A stretch of 64,000 nucleotides of DNA, taken from contig JBHPGW010000001.1 in the NCBI GenBank assembly GCA_042569785.1, forward strand, positions 1 through 64,000, read 5' to 3'. Below, one piece after another: positions 45,136 to 53,950 of the stretch. Numbering within the stretch: the first letter of the stretch is position 1; every line of letters begins with the position of its first letter. Made by a program: the position numbers and the translations under genes. The notes beneath the pieces were generated by a model. That model saw only the letters and a list, made by a program, of their open reading frames with translations. It did no database searches and was not told where the DNA came from. The stretch comes from JBHPGW01 sp042569785. GTDB lineage: Bacteria; Planctomycetota; Phycisphaerae; Sedimentisphaerales; Anaerobacaceae.

Positions 45136-45411
45136 TTAGAAAATTCTGCCGCCATTGCCTTGAGCATTTGTGTTATTTTGCTGGAAGTTGGACTGAGTAT
45201 TCTGTTGAGTATTCTGCTGCTGTGGCCTTACGCCCCATTCCTCCAGCAGGTCTATTTTGGTTTCAATGCGACGCAACTCAATAGCCCGCTGCTGCTGCCT
45301 ATCCCAGAAAAACATCAAAATAATAACAACGATAACCGCTGCAATAGCAATCGTCAGTATGTTATTATTCGCCCAACTTGGTAGATTTACCTTATTAGCT
45401 TCCTTGGTCAT
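45136..45411 (-). CDS. Small protein with MamE-type N-terminal anchor (91 aa)
   Basis: A TM helix (~18-36) followed by FWDRQQQRAIELRRIETKID, LLEEWGVRPQQQ and a Gln/Asn-rich tail. The same anchor module opens the two MamE-like proteins at 39656 and 51119, but here the protease and PDZ parts are missing. It may be a truncated derivative or a dedicated assembly/targeting factor that pairs with MamE through the anchor. Confidence 0.65.
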   Translation of the reverse strand: MTKEANKVNLPSWANNNILTIAIAAVIVVIILMFFWDRQQQRAIELRRIETKIDLLEEWGVRPQQQNTQQNTQSNFQQNNTNAQGNGGRIF

Positions 45412-45446
45412 GATTATCCTTTCTTTTCAATTTTTATTATCAGGGT

Positions 45447-45671
45447 TTATCTTGCCTGTCTGGCTGATCGATTTAAGTTTTTCGCTGTAACATAAACGTC
45501 ATACATTGCCCAGAGTACCAGCGGGATATTCAAGATTCCGAAGCTAACCATCCAGAACACAATTCCAATTGCCAGCACCAGAATTCCTTTGGCTAATTTG
45601 CCAACATATATGTGGCCTGTACCCACGAGCAATAAATTCAACAAACTTGCCAGTATCGGATCTTTTCGCAT
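45447..45671 (-). CDS. TM2-like small membrane protein (74 aa)
   Basis: Two TM helices with NLLLVGTGHIYVGKLAKGILVLAI and a polar VLWAMYDVYVTAKNLN end, similar to the TM2 domain pattern (a G-x-G-x2-Y turn). GGGG five bases upstream supports ATG 45671; a TTG at 45686 would overlap the mamL stop. Magnetosome clusters often include small hydrophobic proteins of this size; no specific name is claimed. Confidence 0.65.
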   Translation of the reverse strand: MRKDPILASLLNLLLVGTGHIYVGKLAKGILVLAIGIVFWMVSFGILNIPLVLWAMYDVYVTAKNLNRSARQAR

Positions 45672-45682
45672 ATCAGCCCCTT

Positions 45683-45973
45683 TCAAACTTCAGCTTTTTC
45701 GATTTCTTCCTCAGTTACCAGTGATGGCGATTTCAACTCTTCTATTTCCCTTTGCAGGCTGCGAATTTTATCTTTTAGTTTGGCTTGCTTTAGCAAACTC
45801 AAAATCGAAGACATAATTATCCCTGCCATCAGTGAGATTAGTATCACAACGATCAACGGAATACCTTCAGCATCCCAACTGAGGAACTGCAAAGTTACTG
45901 GGTTTGGATTTTGAACCGTTACAAGGATCAGCACCATTGCTACCAAGAGTATTACAATCAGTTGAAACTGCAT
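45683..45973 (-). CDS. mamL: MamL-like LapA-domain protein
   Basis: A 96-residue protein with two TM helices and the LapA/DUF1049 signature (VTVQNPNPVTLQFLSWD, LISLMAGIIMSSILSL), followed by a charged helix (KDKIRSLQREIEELK). MamL, essential for magnetosome membrane formation, has the same two-TM plus charged tail layout. An AAGGAG Shine-Dalgarno precedes it. It is followed by the TM2-like gene. The mamL label depends on the genomic context; on its own this would be a generic LapA protein. Confidence 0.65.
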   Translation of the reverse strand: MQFQLIVILLVAMVLILVTVQNPNPVTLQFLSWDAEGIPLIVVILISLMAGIIMSSILSLLKQAKLKDKIRSLQREIEELKSPSLVTEEEIEKAEV

Positions 45974-45987
45974 ATCCAGACTCCTTC

Positions 45988-48519
45988 TTACCAGCGATAA
46001 ATTAAGGTTATGTATATGCTCGATATGAGCAGAAAAATAAGCATTATTGGAAAGCCAAACGAAGCGTATTCGGCAAAAGTCATCTTTGTCAACTTGCCAC
46101 CGTTTTTATCACTTGATATTGACAAAAGCGAGCGGTCAACCGCTTCTTTTTTAATGAATCTATCAACCAAGCTTGCGGTAACGCCGCCGGCGGTGGCTCC
46201 GATGAGAGTACCGCTTGAGCCGGCACAAACTCCAAGCGAAAGCGACCACCAGTAAAGATTGTGCGGTGCGGCACTTTTAAGCGAAAGTACTATAGGCAAA
46301 AACATCGCCGCGGTTGGCCCGGCATTCATAAAACAGGTAGTAAATGCCCCTGACCACATCAGGAGCAGACAGAGAACCAGTATATTTCCGAAAGAAAGAT
46401 GCGTAACAGCTTCTGATACATAGTTCAAAGCTCCGGAAGCTTCGGCGGCACCGACAAGAACGAATAGGCCGGAAAAAAACAGGATGTCCCTGATGCTGAC
46501 CTTCTGTAAAAGAACGAGCGGTTTGCACGCTCCAAATACCAATGCTATGACTCCGCCAGCGATGGCGATAATTGCCGGCGAGCAGTGCATGTAATCGGAG
46601 CCGAGAAAACCAAGGATAACCACGCCTAAAATAATCAATCCCCGCCTTAAAGCATTTTTGTTTGTAATTGCTTCGGGAATGCTTTGCTTTATATCATCAA
46701 AAAACTTGCTTTTCTCATCAACCAGTTCCGGAACGTCCGTGTCGAACTGCTCACAGTCCTGATATTCGTTGGGTTTTGAAACAGGCTGTGAAACAGTTTG
46801 CTCAAATATAGATGAACGTGCGAATCTCAGGTAAAGCAGCATAACAAACAACTCAAGCAGACAAATCGGGAACATATAAGTGATAAACTGATAAAACGGC
46901 ACGCTGGCTTCGGTACCAATAATCATATTCGGGAAATCACCGACCATAGTGGAAGCTCCGCCGAGATTGGATGCGATAATCATGCTGGTCAAAAACGGCT
47001 TGGGATCGCAATCGAGGTATTTGGACAGCTTCAACACCATCGGCGCCATAAGCATAATGGTGGTGAGGTTGTTTACAAACAGAGAGAAGGCATATGTTAC
47101 TATGCAGAAAATCCACATTACCCGCCAGGTATTGCCAGCGGTGATAAGTGTTATCTTTTTCGCCATGTACTCCAGGGCACCGGCTTCGTCCAGAACTGCG
47201 GTAACAAGCTGCATCCCCACTATGAAGCAAAGAACGTCAATCTTGCCCAAAAGCGCAGCGGCCATTCGATCTTGATCATAGAAACCAAGGTGCTGGCCGG
47301 TTATCGCGACTACTATCGCGGCCAAGACGAACAAAACAACACGGTCAAAGATATTCTTGTAAACAAAATAATACATCAGTGTAAAAATCAGTACTACCAG
47401 TATAACTTCCGGCAGGCCGCCGGTGCCGGAAATGGCATAGACGGGCTTAGTCCAGTTGACTGTTATATTTTTTTGCACTCCGTCCCGCAGGATGCTTAGC
47501 TTGATTTTATCCGTCTGGCACAGTGCCGGTGCCATTTGGTCGAAAATAGTTCGGTCTGTTATTTTGCTATCGTTGATACTCGTTATGACATCTCCTCGCT
47601 GCAGGCCGGCATGTTCAGCTGGTGAATTATTTCGCAGGGAATTGACTATTTCGCCGCGCCTGCTCGGCACCGATAGATTAGTAGCCATTACAGGATTAAG
47701 CGGCAGCGTCTCAATGCCCAGCCAATTACACACCTGATCGGAGGGGCCATCGGTCCACTGCGGTATTGGCAGTCTTGCAAGAAAATTGCTGATATGGCTG
47801 GCGCCGATAGCGTAGCTGAAACCCGGGCAAGTTGTTAACTTAACAGACGGCAGTGCCAATCCAACGACTAATCCATCTGTATTGACCAATGCTCCGCCGG
47901 CGTTTTCCGAATCTAAAGCAATATCTGTTTGAAGCAATTCCCGATATTTTGATTTTTCGACTATTAAGGTTTGACGTTTTTTGGTAATCTGGCCGGTTTT
48001 TGTAGTCAGCTCCCAGCCTGTCGGGGTCATTTGACTGCCTAACGCGATTAGGCAATCGCCTCTTTTCAGCAACTTGTAATCAGCCAATTGAGCTGCTTCA
48101 AAAACCGGACTCTCGGCTGGGTTTGCTGTGTTAATTTTGAGCAGTGTCAGTCGTCCGTGTTTATCGGTTGTGATTACATCCACTTGGTACTTGGTATTTT
48201 CGGCATCTATTATATATAGCGATTCGATATCAGTTGTCAAATTTGCCGAGGTAAGGACGTAACCTCTGGAATCGACAATCAGGCCGCAACCGATCAGGCC
48301 CATTTGTGTATCAAAGTTTTCTCTTTTTATAGCCAAGAGGCTGACTATACTGCCTCCGGTCTGTGTTGCTGTTTGCTGAGGATCGGCTACAAACCGGGCC
48401 TGGACAGGTTCAAGCGGCAATGCGGTGTACCGCTGCCACAGGACGCAAAGGCCTATCACAAGACCAAACAACGATATAACTATTGCCCAGGATTTAATAT
48501 GTTTATTCAGTTTGCTCAT
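45988..48519 (-). CDS. Pseudoprotease-PDZ fused to MamN-like ion permease
   Basis: An 843-residue fusion. Residues ~13-31 TM; ~55-255 trypsin fold; ~260-355 PDZ (AGLQRGDVITSINDSKI); ~365-843 a 12-TM permease of the ArsB/NhaD ion-transporter superfamily (NNLTTIMLMAPMVLKLS, GASTMVGDFPNMIIGTEA), as in MamN. The triad is lost: TSANL replaces TNHHV (His to Asn), RLTLL replaces DLALL (Asp), and ENAGG replaces GNSGG (Ser to Ala). MamO of Magnetospirillum is likewise a degenerate protease fused to a transporter, but of the TauE type. It may couple metal sensing to H+ or Na+ exchange in the magnetosome. Confidence 0.85.
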   Translation of the reverse strand: MSKLNKHIKSWAIVISLFGLVIGLCVLWQRYTALPLEPVQARFVADPQQTATQTGGSIVSLLAIKRENFDTQMGLIGCGLIVDSRGYVLTSANLTTDIESLYIIDAENTKYQVDVITTDKHGRLTLLKINTANPAESPVFEAAQLADYKLLKRGDCLIALGSQMTPTGWELTTKTGQITKKRQTLIVEKSKYRELLQTDIALDSENAGGALVNTDGLVVGLALPSVKLTTCPGFSYAIGASHISNFLARLPIPQWTDGPSDQVCNWLGIETLPLNPVMATNLSVPSRRGEIVNSLRNNSPAEHAGLQRGDVITSINDSKITDRTIFDQMAPALCQTDKIKLSILRDGVQKNITVNWTKPVYAISGTGGLPEVILVVLIFTLMYYFVYKNIFDRVVLFVLAAIVVAITGQHLGFYDQDRMAAALLGKIDVLCFIVGMQLVTAVLDEAGALEYMAKKITLITAGNTWRVMWIFCIVTYAFSLFVNNLTTIMLMAPMVLKLSKYLDCDPKPFLTSMIIASNLGGASTMVGDFPNMIIGTEASVPFYQFITYMFPICLLELFVMLLYLRFARSSIFEQTVSQPVSKPNEYQDCEQFDTDVPELVDEKSKFFDDIKQSIPEAITNKNALRRGLIILGVVILGFLGSDYMHCSPAIIAIAGGVIALVFGACKPLVLLQKVSIRDILFFSGLFVLVGAAEASGALNYVSEAVTHLSFGNILVLCLLLMWSGAFTTCFMNAGPTAAMFLPIVLSLKSAAPHNLYWWSLSLGVCAGSSGTLIGATAGGVTASLVDRFIKKEAVDRSLLSISSDKNGGKLTKMTFAEYASFGFPIMLIFLLISSIYITLIYRW

Positions 48520-49408
48520 TTATATATGGTTTACAAACAACGGTAATATCTTCTAAATGTTTTATCTCTTGTTGCAGGAGGCTTTTAATTTCAGAGGCAA
48601 TTGCATTACTTTTTGCAACGGTTGTCCTTGAATTTAACATAACCTGCATATCTGCTGAGTAATGACGGCCCATTCCGCGAGTCCTTATGAAACCGATATC
48701 CTTAACACCCGGGACGGTAACTACAAGTTCTTTAATCCGGTCGACTTCTTTGGAATGTAACGGTGCGTCCATCAAGCCGTGGATATTCTTGCTCAGTAAT
48801 TTAAATCCTATTCTGCCGACAAGAATTCCAACTACCAATGCCGCCAGCGGGTCCAGTGCGGTAAAACCGAATTGTGCTCCTAATACCCCAAAGAGTACCG
48901 GCATCGAGGAATAACAATCACCACGATTGTCCAGTGCCTCGGCTTCAATCGCTGCACTGTTTACCTTTTTGGCGGCACAACTGGCGTTACGGTAGAGCAT
49001 ATCATTGATTGCTATAGATACGAGTGCCGCAAATACCGCAATAAAATGAGGCGGAGCCTGCTGAGTATGTCTAATCAAATGGGAAATTGCGTTAACAGCT
49101 ATGAACGAAGCGCCGGTAAAGAGCACTATCCCAATAAATACCCCACCCATAAATTCAGTTTTGCCGTATCCATAGGGATGGTTTTCATCGGGCGGTTTGT
49201 CACCAATTTTCGTAGCAATCATCGCTACGATCGCATCCATCACATCAGCGGCGGAATGAACAGCGTCAGCCATAACAGCCAATGAGCCGGTGAAATAACC
49301 TATGATACCCTTGAAGGCAACCAGGAAAATATTGGCGCACATGCACATCAATATTGCCTGGCTGGCACATCTTTTACACTTTTCGTTAACTTTTGTTGTT
49401 ACTGCCAT
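48503..49408 (-). CDS. mamB: MamB-like cation diffusion facilitator
   Basis: A 301-residue CDF that would import iron into the magnetosome and nucleate membrane assembly. N-terminal CXXC (CKRC), a transport site His51-x3-Asp55 (AVHSAAD) and Asp160-x3-Asp164 (ALDNRGD), as in MamB (HSGAD, DNRSD), and GRIGFKLLSKNIHGLMDAPL, which closely follows the MamB sequence. It overlaps the upstream protease gene by ten bases and the downstream fusion by 17. Confidence 0.82.
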   Translation of the reverse strand: MAVTTKVNEKCKRCASQAILMCMCANIFLVAFKGIIGYFTGSLAVMADAVHSAADVMDAIVAMIATKIGDKPPDENHPYGYGKTEFMGGVFIGIVLFTGASFIAVNAISHLIRHTQQAPPHFIAVFAALVSIAINDMLYRNASCAAKKVNSAAIEAEALDNRGDCYSSMPVLFGVLGAQFGFTALDPLAALVVGILVGRIGFKLLSKNIHGLMDAPLHSKEVDRIKELVVTVPGVKDIGFIRTRGMGRHYSADMQVMLNSRTTVAKSNAIASEIKSLLQQEIKHLEDITVVCKPYINEQTE

Positions 49409-51132
49409 GCACCAAGGTCCCTCTTAGCAGGATGTATCGTGACATAAAATGGGCGATTCTGCCGCATTATATCCAACACCACTCCGTTGGATGGATCGAC
49501 TGTCTTTATAATATCTTTGAACGCTTCGATATCTTTGATTTGCATACCATTAACACGCGTGATTACATCTCCGGTTTGTAGGCCGGCCTCAATGGCCGCT
49601 ATGCCTTCAACCTCTCCAACAAAAACACCGGCAATCGTTGGATCAAGCCCATATTGCGGAGCTGTTTTTGGATCAATTGGCCAAATATCAACCGCCAACC
49701 ACGAAATCTCATCAATTCTCGCAAGTTCGGTTGCAGGGCGGCCTGACGGAGCTTTCGATAGAAGTGTGTGGATATTTGCAGGTTCCGGCTCAAGAATGGC
49801 AATGGCTGTTTTCTTTTGGCCTGCCCTGAACAAAGTTAGTTCTATCCGCTCGCCTGTTTTTTTGGCTGAGAGGTATGACCAGAGCATGTCCTGATTTTTG
49901 ATCCTTCTGCCGTCTATCCTGAAGAGAACGTCACCTCTTTGAAGTTCCGCTAATCCTGCGGGTGAATGTGAGAAAACACGATTCACCAGTACTCCGCCAT
50001 GGAAAGGCACATTGAATTCTCTTGCCACAATAGAATCTATCGGATAAATATCAACGCCGAGCCAACACGGCTTGCCCTGAGCTTTCTGGCCGGTGCCGGC
50101 TACCATTTTAACATTCACTCCTCCAATAGCAGCGTCAACTCGGCTGTTTAAGTTTCTTCTAACCGGTTGAGTGTTTGCTTTATTAGTTAGAGGAGATTGG
50201 GTTGTTTTAATAAAAGGTTTGAAAGCCATTTGGGCTTGATTAACCGGAACAGCAAAACCAATTCCGCTAAAGCTCATTGTCGGTGAATAGATAGCTGTGT
50301 TAATGCCGATCACCTCGGCATTTCTGTTAACTAACGCGCCACCGCTTGAACCGGGGTTGATTGAGGCGTCGGTTTGTATAAGGCCTTTGAATACTTTATT
50401 ACCCGCGGTAAGGGTTCGGTCGGTGTTGCTGACTATCCCAGCTGAGGCGCTTTGTGATAAGCCAAAGGGACTGCCAATCGCTACGACCTGTTGGCCGACA
50501 AGCATCCTGTTTGAATTACCTAAAGGAGCAGGCGTAAACTTTCTTCCGCCGGTTTTGAGTAATCTTATCATAGCCAAATCGATCTCAGGCTTTATCTCAA
50601 TTACCTCAGCGGAATACATTTTAACCAATTGGTCAACTGTAACGGTAACGACAATATTCTTTGCGCCTTTTACAACATGCTGGTTAGTGAGAATATATCC
50701 CATAGGATGGGCAATGATACCGGATCCGCTTTGCTGGCTGACTCCTGTGGTTTTTATGCCAACTATCGAAGGCGAGACGATTCCTATAGCCTCGCTGAAA
50801 GATGCAGCAACCGGTGTGGCTCCGGTTATAGCATCAGGAGTTTGCTTGTTATGCCATGGCGGAACAAAAGCGGCTAACTGTCCTCGCAGGTTTGCTGCCG
50901 ATCCAGAGCCTGAAGCTCTTCGCTCATTGGGGCCATTCTGCTTCAATGCCCGCCTGTTCTTTTGCGCCTGGCATATGTCGTCACTGTAACAAAATGCCAA
51001 AATAATAGTGGCAACAATCAGAATCGCTATCCCGATCAGCCAGGGCCGAAGCATCTCTCGGGCACATTTATCTTCTGTTTGGTTATTCGCTTTCTTAGCC
51101 AATTTTCTTAACCTTTCATTATTGGATAACAT
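49399..51132 (-). CDS. MamE/MamO-like trypsin-PDZ-PDZ protein without heme motifs
   Basis: A ~577-residue membrane-anchored HtrA-type protease: TM near 30-48, protease (~110-320) with triad intact (His in TNQHVV near 147, Asp in EIDLAMIRL, Ser in GSSGG near 260), and two PDZ domains (HGGVLVNRVFSHSPAGLAELQ and EGIAAIEAGLQTGDVITRVNG). No CXXCH or Cys repeats. The start is uncertain: ATG 51132 overlaps the mamE stop without a clear Shine-Dalgarno, and a TTG slightly downstream is an alternative. It may process magnetosome proteins together with MamE. Confidence 0.82.
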   Translation of the reverse strand: MLSNNERLRKLAKKANNQTEDKCAREMLRPWLIGIAILIVATIILAFCYSDDICQAQKNRRALKQNGPNERRASGSGSAANLRGQLAAFVPPWHNKQTPDAITGATPVAASFSEAIGIVSPSIVGIKTTGVSQQSGSGIIAHPMGYILTNQHVVKGAKNIVVTVTVDQLVKMYSAEVIEIKPEIDLAMIRLLKTGGRKFTPAPLGNSNRMLVGQQVVAIGSPFGLSQSASAGIVSNTDRTLTAGNKVFKGLIQTDASINPGSSGGALVNRNAEVIGINTAIYSPTMSFSGIGFAVPVNQAQMAFKPFIKTTQSPLTNKANTQPVRRNLNSRVDAAIGGVNVKMVAGTGQKAQGKPCWLGVDIYPIDSIVAREFNVPFHGGVLVNRVFSHSPAGLAELQRGDVLFRIDGRRIKNQDMLWSYLSAKKTGERIELTLFRAGQKKTAIAILEPEPANIHTLLSKAPSGRPATELARIDEISWLAVDIWPIDPKTAPQYGLDPTIAGVFVGEVEGIAAIEAGLQTGDVITRVNGMQIKDIEAFKDIIKTVDPSNGVVLDIMRQNRPFYVTIHPAKRDLGAWQ

Positions 51133-53521
51133 GGCAGGTAGCACAGGTGCCACGGTAACGATGAGGTGCTTTTGCGTTTTTTGTTATGGGCGGCGGGTTG
51201 GGAAGTATGTCGCCGGCATCCGTGGCCAGTTGGCCTCCTGATTTCATGAAAATATGGCAATTGGTGCACGTGCCCATGTAGCGATGTGGTCGTAATGCTC
51301 CCGGCTGGATCGGCTGGGCCGCCTCCATTTGAGCAAAGCCCAGTATGGTCGTGTTCCTTGCCGTCATAACAAATGTCATCTTCTTGCCCCGACGGCTGAT
51401 TCCTACGTCAGTCTGCTTTCCTTCCTGCACCCGCTCTTGCTGTGTAGCATCAAAAAACGCCCTCAGATCAGGTGTGGGAAGACCGCCGATGGATTGAACC
51501 ATGTCGCCTGCTAAAATGCCGGACTCAGCAGCTTCAAGTGTAATTTCATCAACCAGCACACCGGTTTGGTCTGACGGTATCTTGAATTCGGTAGCCAGTT
51601 CTTTAGTCAGCTTGATTACCTCCAGCCCCAGCCAGTGCCCTTCAATAAATTCTTTTTTAGCAGCGTTCTGCTGGCGAGGCGAGGGTAATTTGCCGGTCGG
51701 TACCGGTGCATTGGTCGTAGATGGGGTCGTCATTGCAACAGCCTGCCCCTGCAAAGCCGCAGCGGGCATCTCCTGCCAGTCACGTTCTCGCGGCTTGACA
51801 AAGGTTGGTATTGAAATGCCTGTCGGCCTTATGCCTAACTTACAGTCAAGATTCATTTTAGTTCCGTCACGGTAGACAGTCAGTTTTATTTTGTCACCGA
51901 TAGTTTTTTTGCTCAGCATTTTCCAGAGCATCTTCTCATTTTTGACGCTTCGCTTGTCAAGACGCATAATGACATCACCATCCCGCATGCCTGCTGAATG
52001 GCACGGAGACATATCAAAAACTTCCATAACAAGAATGCCGAATTTCATAGGTAAACCGAGAAAATCACTTACATTCTGATCGACATTACGCGTACGTATC
52101 CCCAACCATGGTCGGTGTGGTGCATTTTTCACTTGTGTATTTGTTTGCGTATTAAGGTTTTGTTCATTTGCCGATTTTTGTACCCATCCACCCGGCGGAC
52201 ACCACGGGTATAATCCAAGCCCGTTCAGGAAAGGTTGTTTCTTGTTCGCTACCTGCTGGAGTTGACCGCCCGGAGGACACCAGGGATAAAGTCCCTGGCC
52301 CTGCTGCATTGCTGCGGGCTGTCCGAATCGTTTTGGCTTCCAAGGCAACGCTTTTCTTGTTAGTACACGAGCCACATTTGACGAAGTATCTATGAATTCA
52401 GGAAATACGGCCTTGGCTGAATCTATTGGTCTTGCAAAACCGATACCGCTAAATGCCTGGGTGGGCGAATAGATAGCCGAATTGATGCCGATTACCCTCC
52501 CATTTACACTAACCAGGGCACCGCCGCTGGAACCTGGATTGAGCGGTGCATCGGTCTGGATAAAATCTGAGTAGGTCTGATTACCAACGGTCATTGTGCG
52601 CCTGGTGTTGCTCACAATGCCAAAAGTTGTGGTCTGCTGCAGGCCAAAGGGACTGCCGATGGCCAATACCTCATCACCAACAGATACTCCGCTGGAGTTG
52701 CCTATCGGTGCGGAAATAAAAGTGTCACCATTTCCAGCTATTTTCAACATCGCAAAGTCAAGCTCCGGCGCCTCATCAATCACGTCGGCTGGATAAGTCT
52801 TTGTAGTCAAGCCGGAACAAACTGTAACGGTAATTGCCTTGGCACCATGAGTTACATGGTGATTAGTTAAAACATATCCCAAGCGATTTACAATTACGCC
52901 GCTACCTCCTTTGCCAGCTGCCTGAAACTGCTGTTGGGTTGTCGGGGGGGTGTTTTGATTTGCGACCTGCTGTGTTTTCTTCTGAAAAGGACAAATCCAC
53001 GACGCGCCTTCGGGCCTCATGTGTGTCCCGCATTTTGGGCAATTGGAAAAACAGGCAGGCATACCTTTTTGACAAGGTACTTTCGTGTTACAATTTGGGC
53101 AAACCGCATTGCCTCCGGCTCTATGGGCAAAACAGCCCATTCTGCCACCCCAGACATTCTGCCCTTGCAATGGCACTGGCTGCGCCGCTTGATTTAAAAA
53201 GCCTGTCTCTACGTTAATACTTACAACCGAAGGTGCGACACGGGCGATAATGTTTTTGAACGACACCTGTTTGCCAAATCCAACCGTTTGTGGTTGAACC
53301 GCTACCGTTTGGCCTTGAGCTTGAAGTGCTGACTGGACTTGCTGCTGCGCTCCGGGTCCCCAATCCTCAAGAAGGTTGGCCCGTATGCGTGACCGCGACA
53401 GTTCAACCCTGCGTTGCTGCTGGCGATCCCAGTAAAAAACCGCCACAACAATCAAAGCCAGCAATGCAATAAGTACAGCTACCAGATGATTGTTGCCGGT
53501 GCCTTTTTTCTTTTCCTGCAT
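51119..53521 (-). CDS. mamE: MamE: magnetosome protease with two C-terminal magnetochromes
   Basis: An 800-residue protein with a TM anchor (~12-32) and the FYWDRQQQR...LLEDWGPGAQQQ module, a Cys module (~145-175, CPNC, CPKC), an HtrA protease domain with intact triad (His near 221, Asp in ELDFAMLK, Ser in GSSGG near 332), two PWCPPGG repeats, two PDZ domains, and at the C-terminus two heme-c motifs, CTNCH (~750) and CATCH (793-797), each preceded by PHRY-x-GTC. This PHR-x2-G-x-CXXCH pattern is the magnetochrome signature, known only from magnetosome proteins. In Magnetospirillum MamE the hemes lie between protease and PDZ; here they follow both PDZ domains. Confidence 0.93.
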   Translation of the reverse strand: MQEKKKGTGNNHLVAVLIALLALIVVAVFYWDRQQQRRVELSRSRIRANLLEDWGPGAQQQVQSALQAQGQTVAVQPQTVGFGKQVSFKNIIARVAPSVVSINVETGFLNQAAQPVPLQGQNVWGGRMGCFAHRAGGNAVCPNCNTKVPCQKGMPACFSNCPKCGTHMRPEGASWICPFQKKTQQVANQNTPPTTQQQFQAAGKGGSGVIVNRLGYVLTNHHVTHGAKAITVTVCSGLTTKTYPADVIDEAPELDFAMLKIAGNGDTFISAPIGNSSGVSVGDEVLAIGSPFGLQQTTTFGIVSNTRRTMTVGNQTYSDFIQTDAPLNPGSSGGALVSVNGRVIGINSAIYSPTQAFSGIGFARPIDSAKAVFPEFIDTSSNVARVLTRKALPWKPKRFGQPAAMQQGQGLYPWCPPGGQLQQVANKKQPFLNGLGLYPWCPPGGWVQKSANEQNLNTQTNTQVKNAPHRPWLGIRTRNVDQNVSDFLGLPMKFGILVMEVFDMSPCHSAGMRDGDVIMRLDKRSVKNEKMLWKMLSKKTIGDKIKLTVYRDGTKMNLDCKLGIRPTGISIPTFVKPRERDWQEMPAAALQGQAVAMTTPSTTNAPVPTGKLPSPRQQNAAKKEFIEGHWLGLEVIKLTKELATEFKIPSDQTGVLVDEITLEAAESGILAGDMVQSIGGLPTPDLRAFFDATQQERVQEGKQTDVGISRRGKKMTFVMTARNTTILGFAQMEAAQPIQPGALRPHRYMGTCTNCHIFMKSGGQLATDAGDILPNPPPITKNAKAPHRYRGTCATCHVIQ

Positions 53522-53543
53522 TTCACACCTCTTTACAGAGTAA

Positions 53544-53735
53544 TTAAAAATTTTGTTCGTTGGCTTGTTTTGCTCTGAAATTTCTTCTTATCGCAACAGC
53601 TATCGTCAGTGCACCCGTTATTACCAATCCAAGAGCAACCAACCCTTCCATGATTTCCTCTATGACCCACCACCAGCAGACAGAAGCCCAGAGGCCAAGC
53701 GCCAAGGCAATTACACCACCAATTAGTAATTTCAT
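53544..53735 (-). CDS. mamI: MamI-like protein (copy 2)
   Basis: A 63-residue two-TM protein: IGGVIALALGLWASVCWWWVIEEIM, then GLVALGLVITGALTIAVAIRR, like the copies at 42256 and 53756. Two paralogues lie in tandem between mamE and mamQ. Confidence 0.75.
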   Translation of the reverse strand: MKLLIGGVIALALGLWASVCWWWVIEEIMEGLVALGLVITGALTIAVAIRRNFRAKQANEQNF

Positions 53736-53755
53736 TTTGGTTCCTTAATTTTCTA

Positions 53756-53938
53756 TTAGTCCGTCTGTTCTTTTGCTCTACACATTTTCCTTATTGCGAT
53801 GACGATCACCAGTACTCCGCCTATAACCAATCCAAGAGCGATCAGGCACTGAAGAACTTCCACGACGATCCACCGCCAATAAACAAGTGCCCAAACACCA
53901 AGGCCAAGAGCAATTGCTCCAAAAATTCCTAACTTCAT
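53756..53938 (-). CDS. mamI: MamI-like protein (copy 3)
   Basis: A 60-residue two-TM protein: IFGAIALGLGVWALVYWRWIVVEVL, then CLIALGLVIGGVLVIVIAIRK. It begins 12 bases after mamQ. Copies 1 and 3 are the more alike in their first helix. Confidence 0.75.
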   Translation of the reverse strand: MKLGIFGAIALGLGVWALVYWRWIVVEVLQCLIALGLVIGGVLVIVIAIRKMCRAKEQTD

Positions 53939-53950
53939 TATTCAGTTCCT

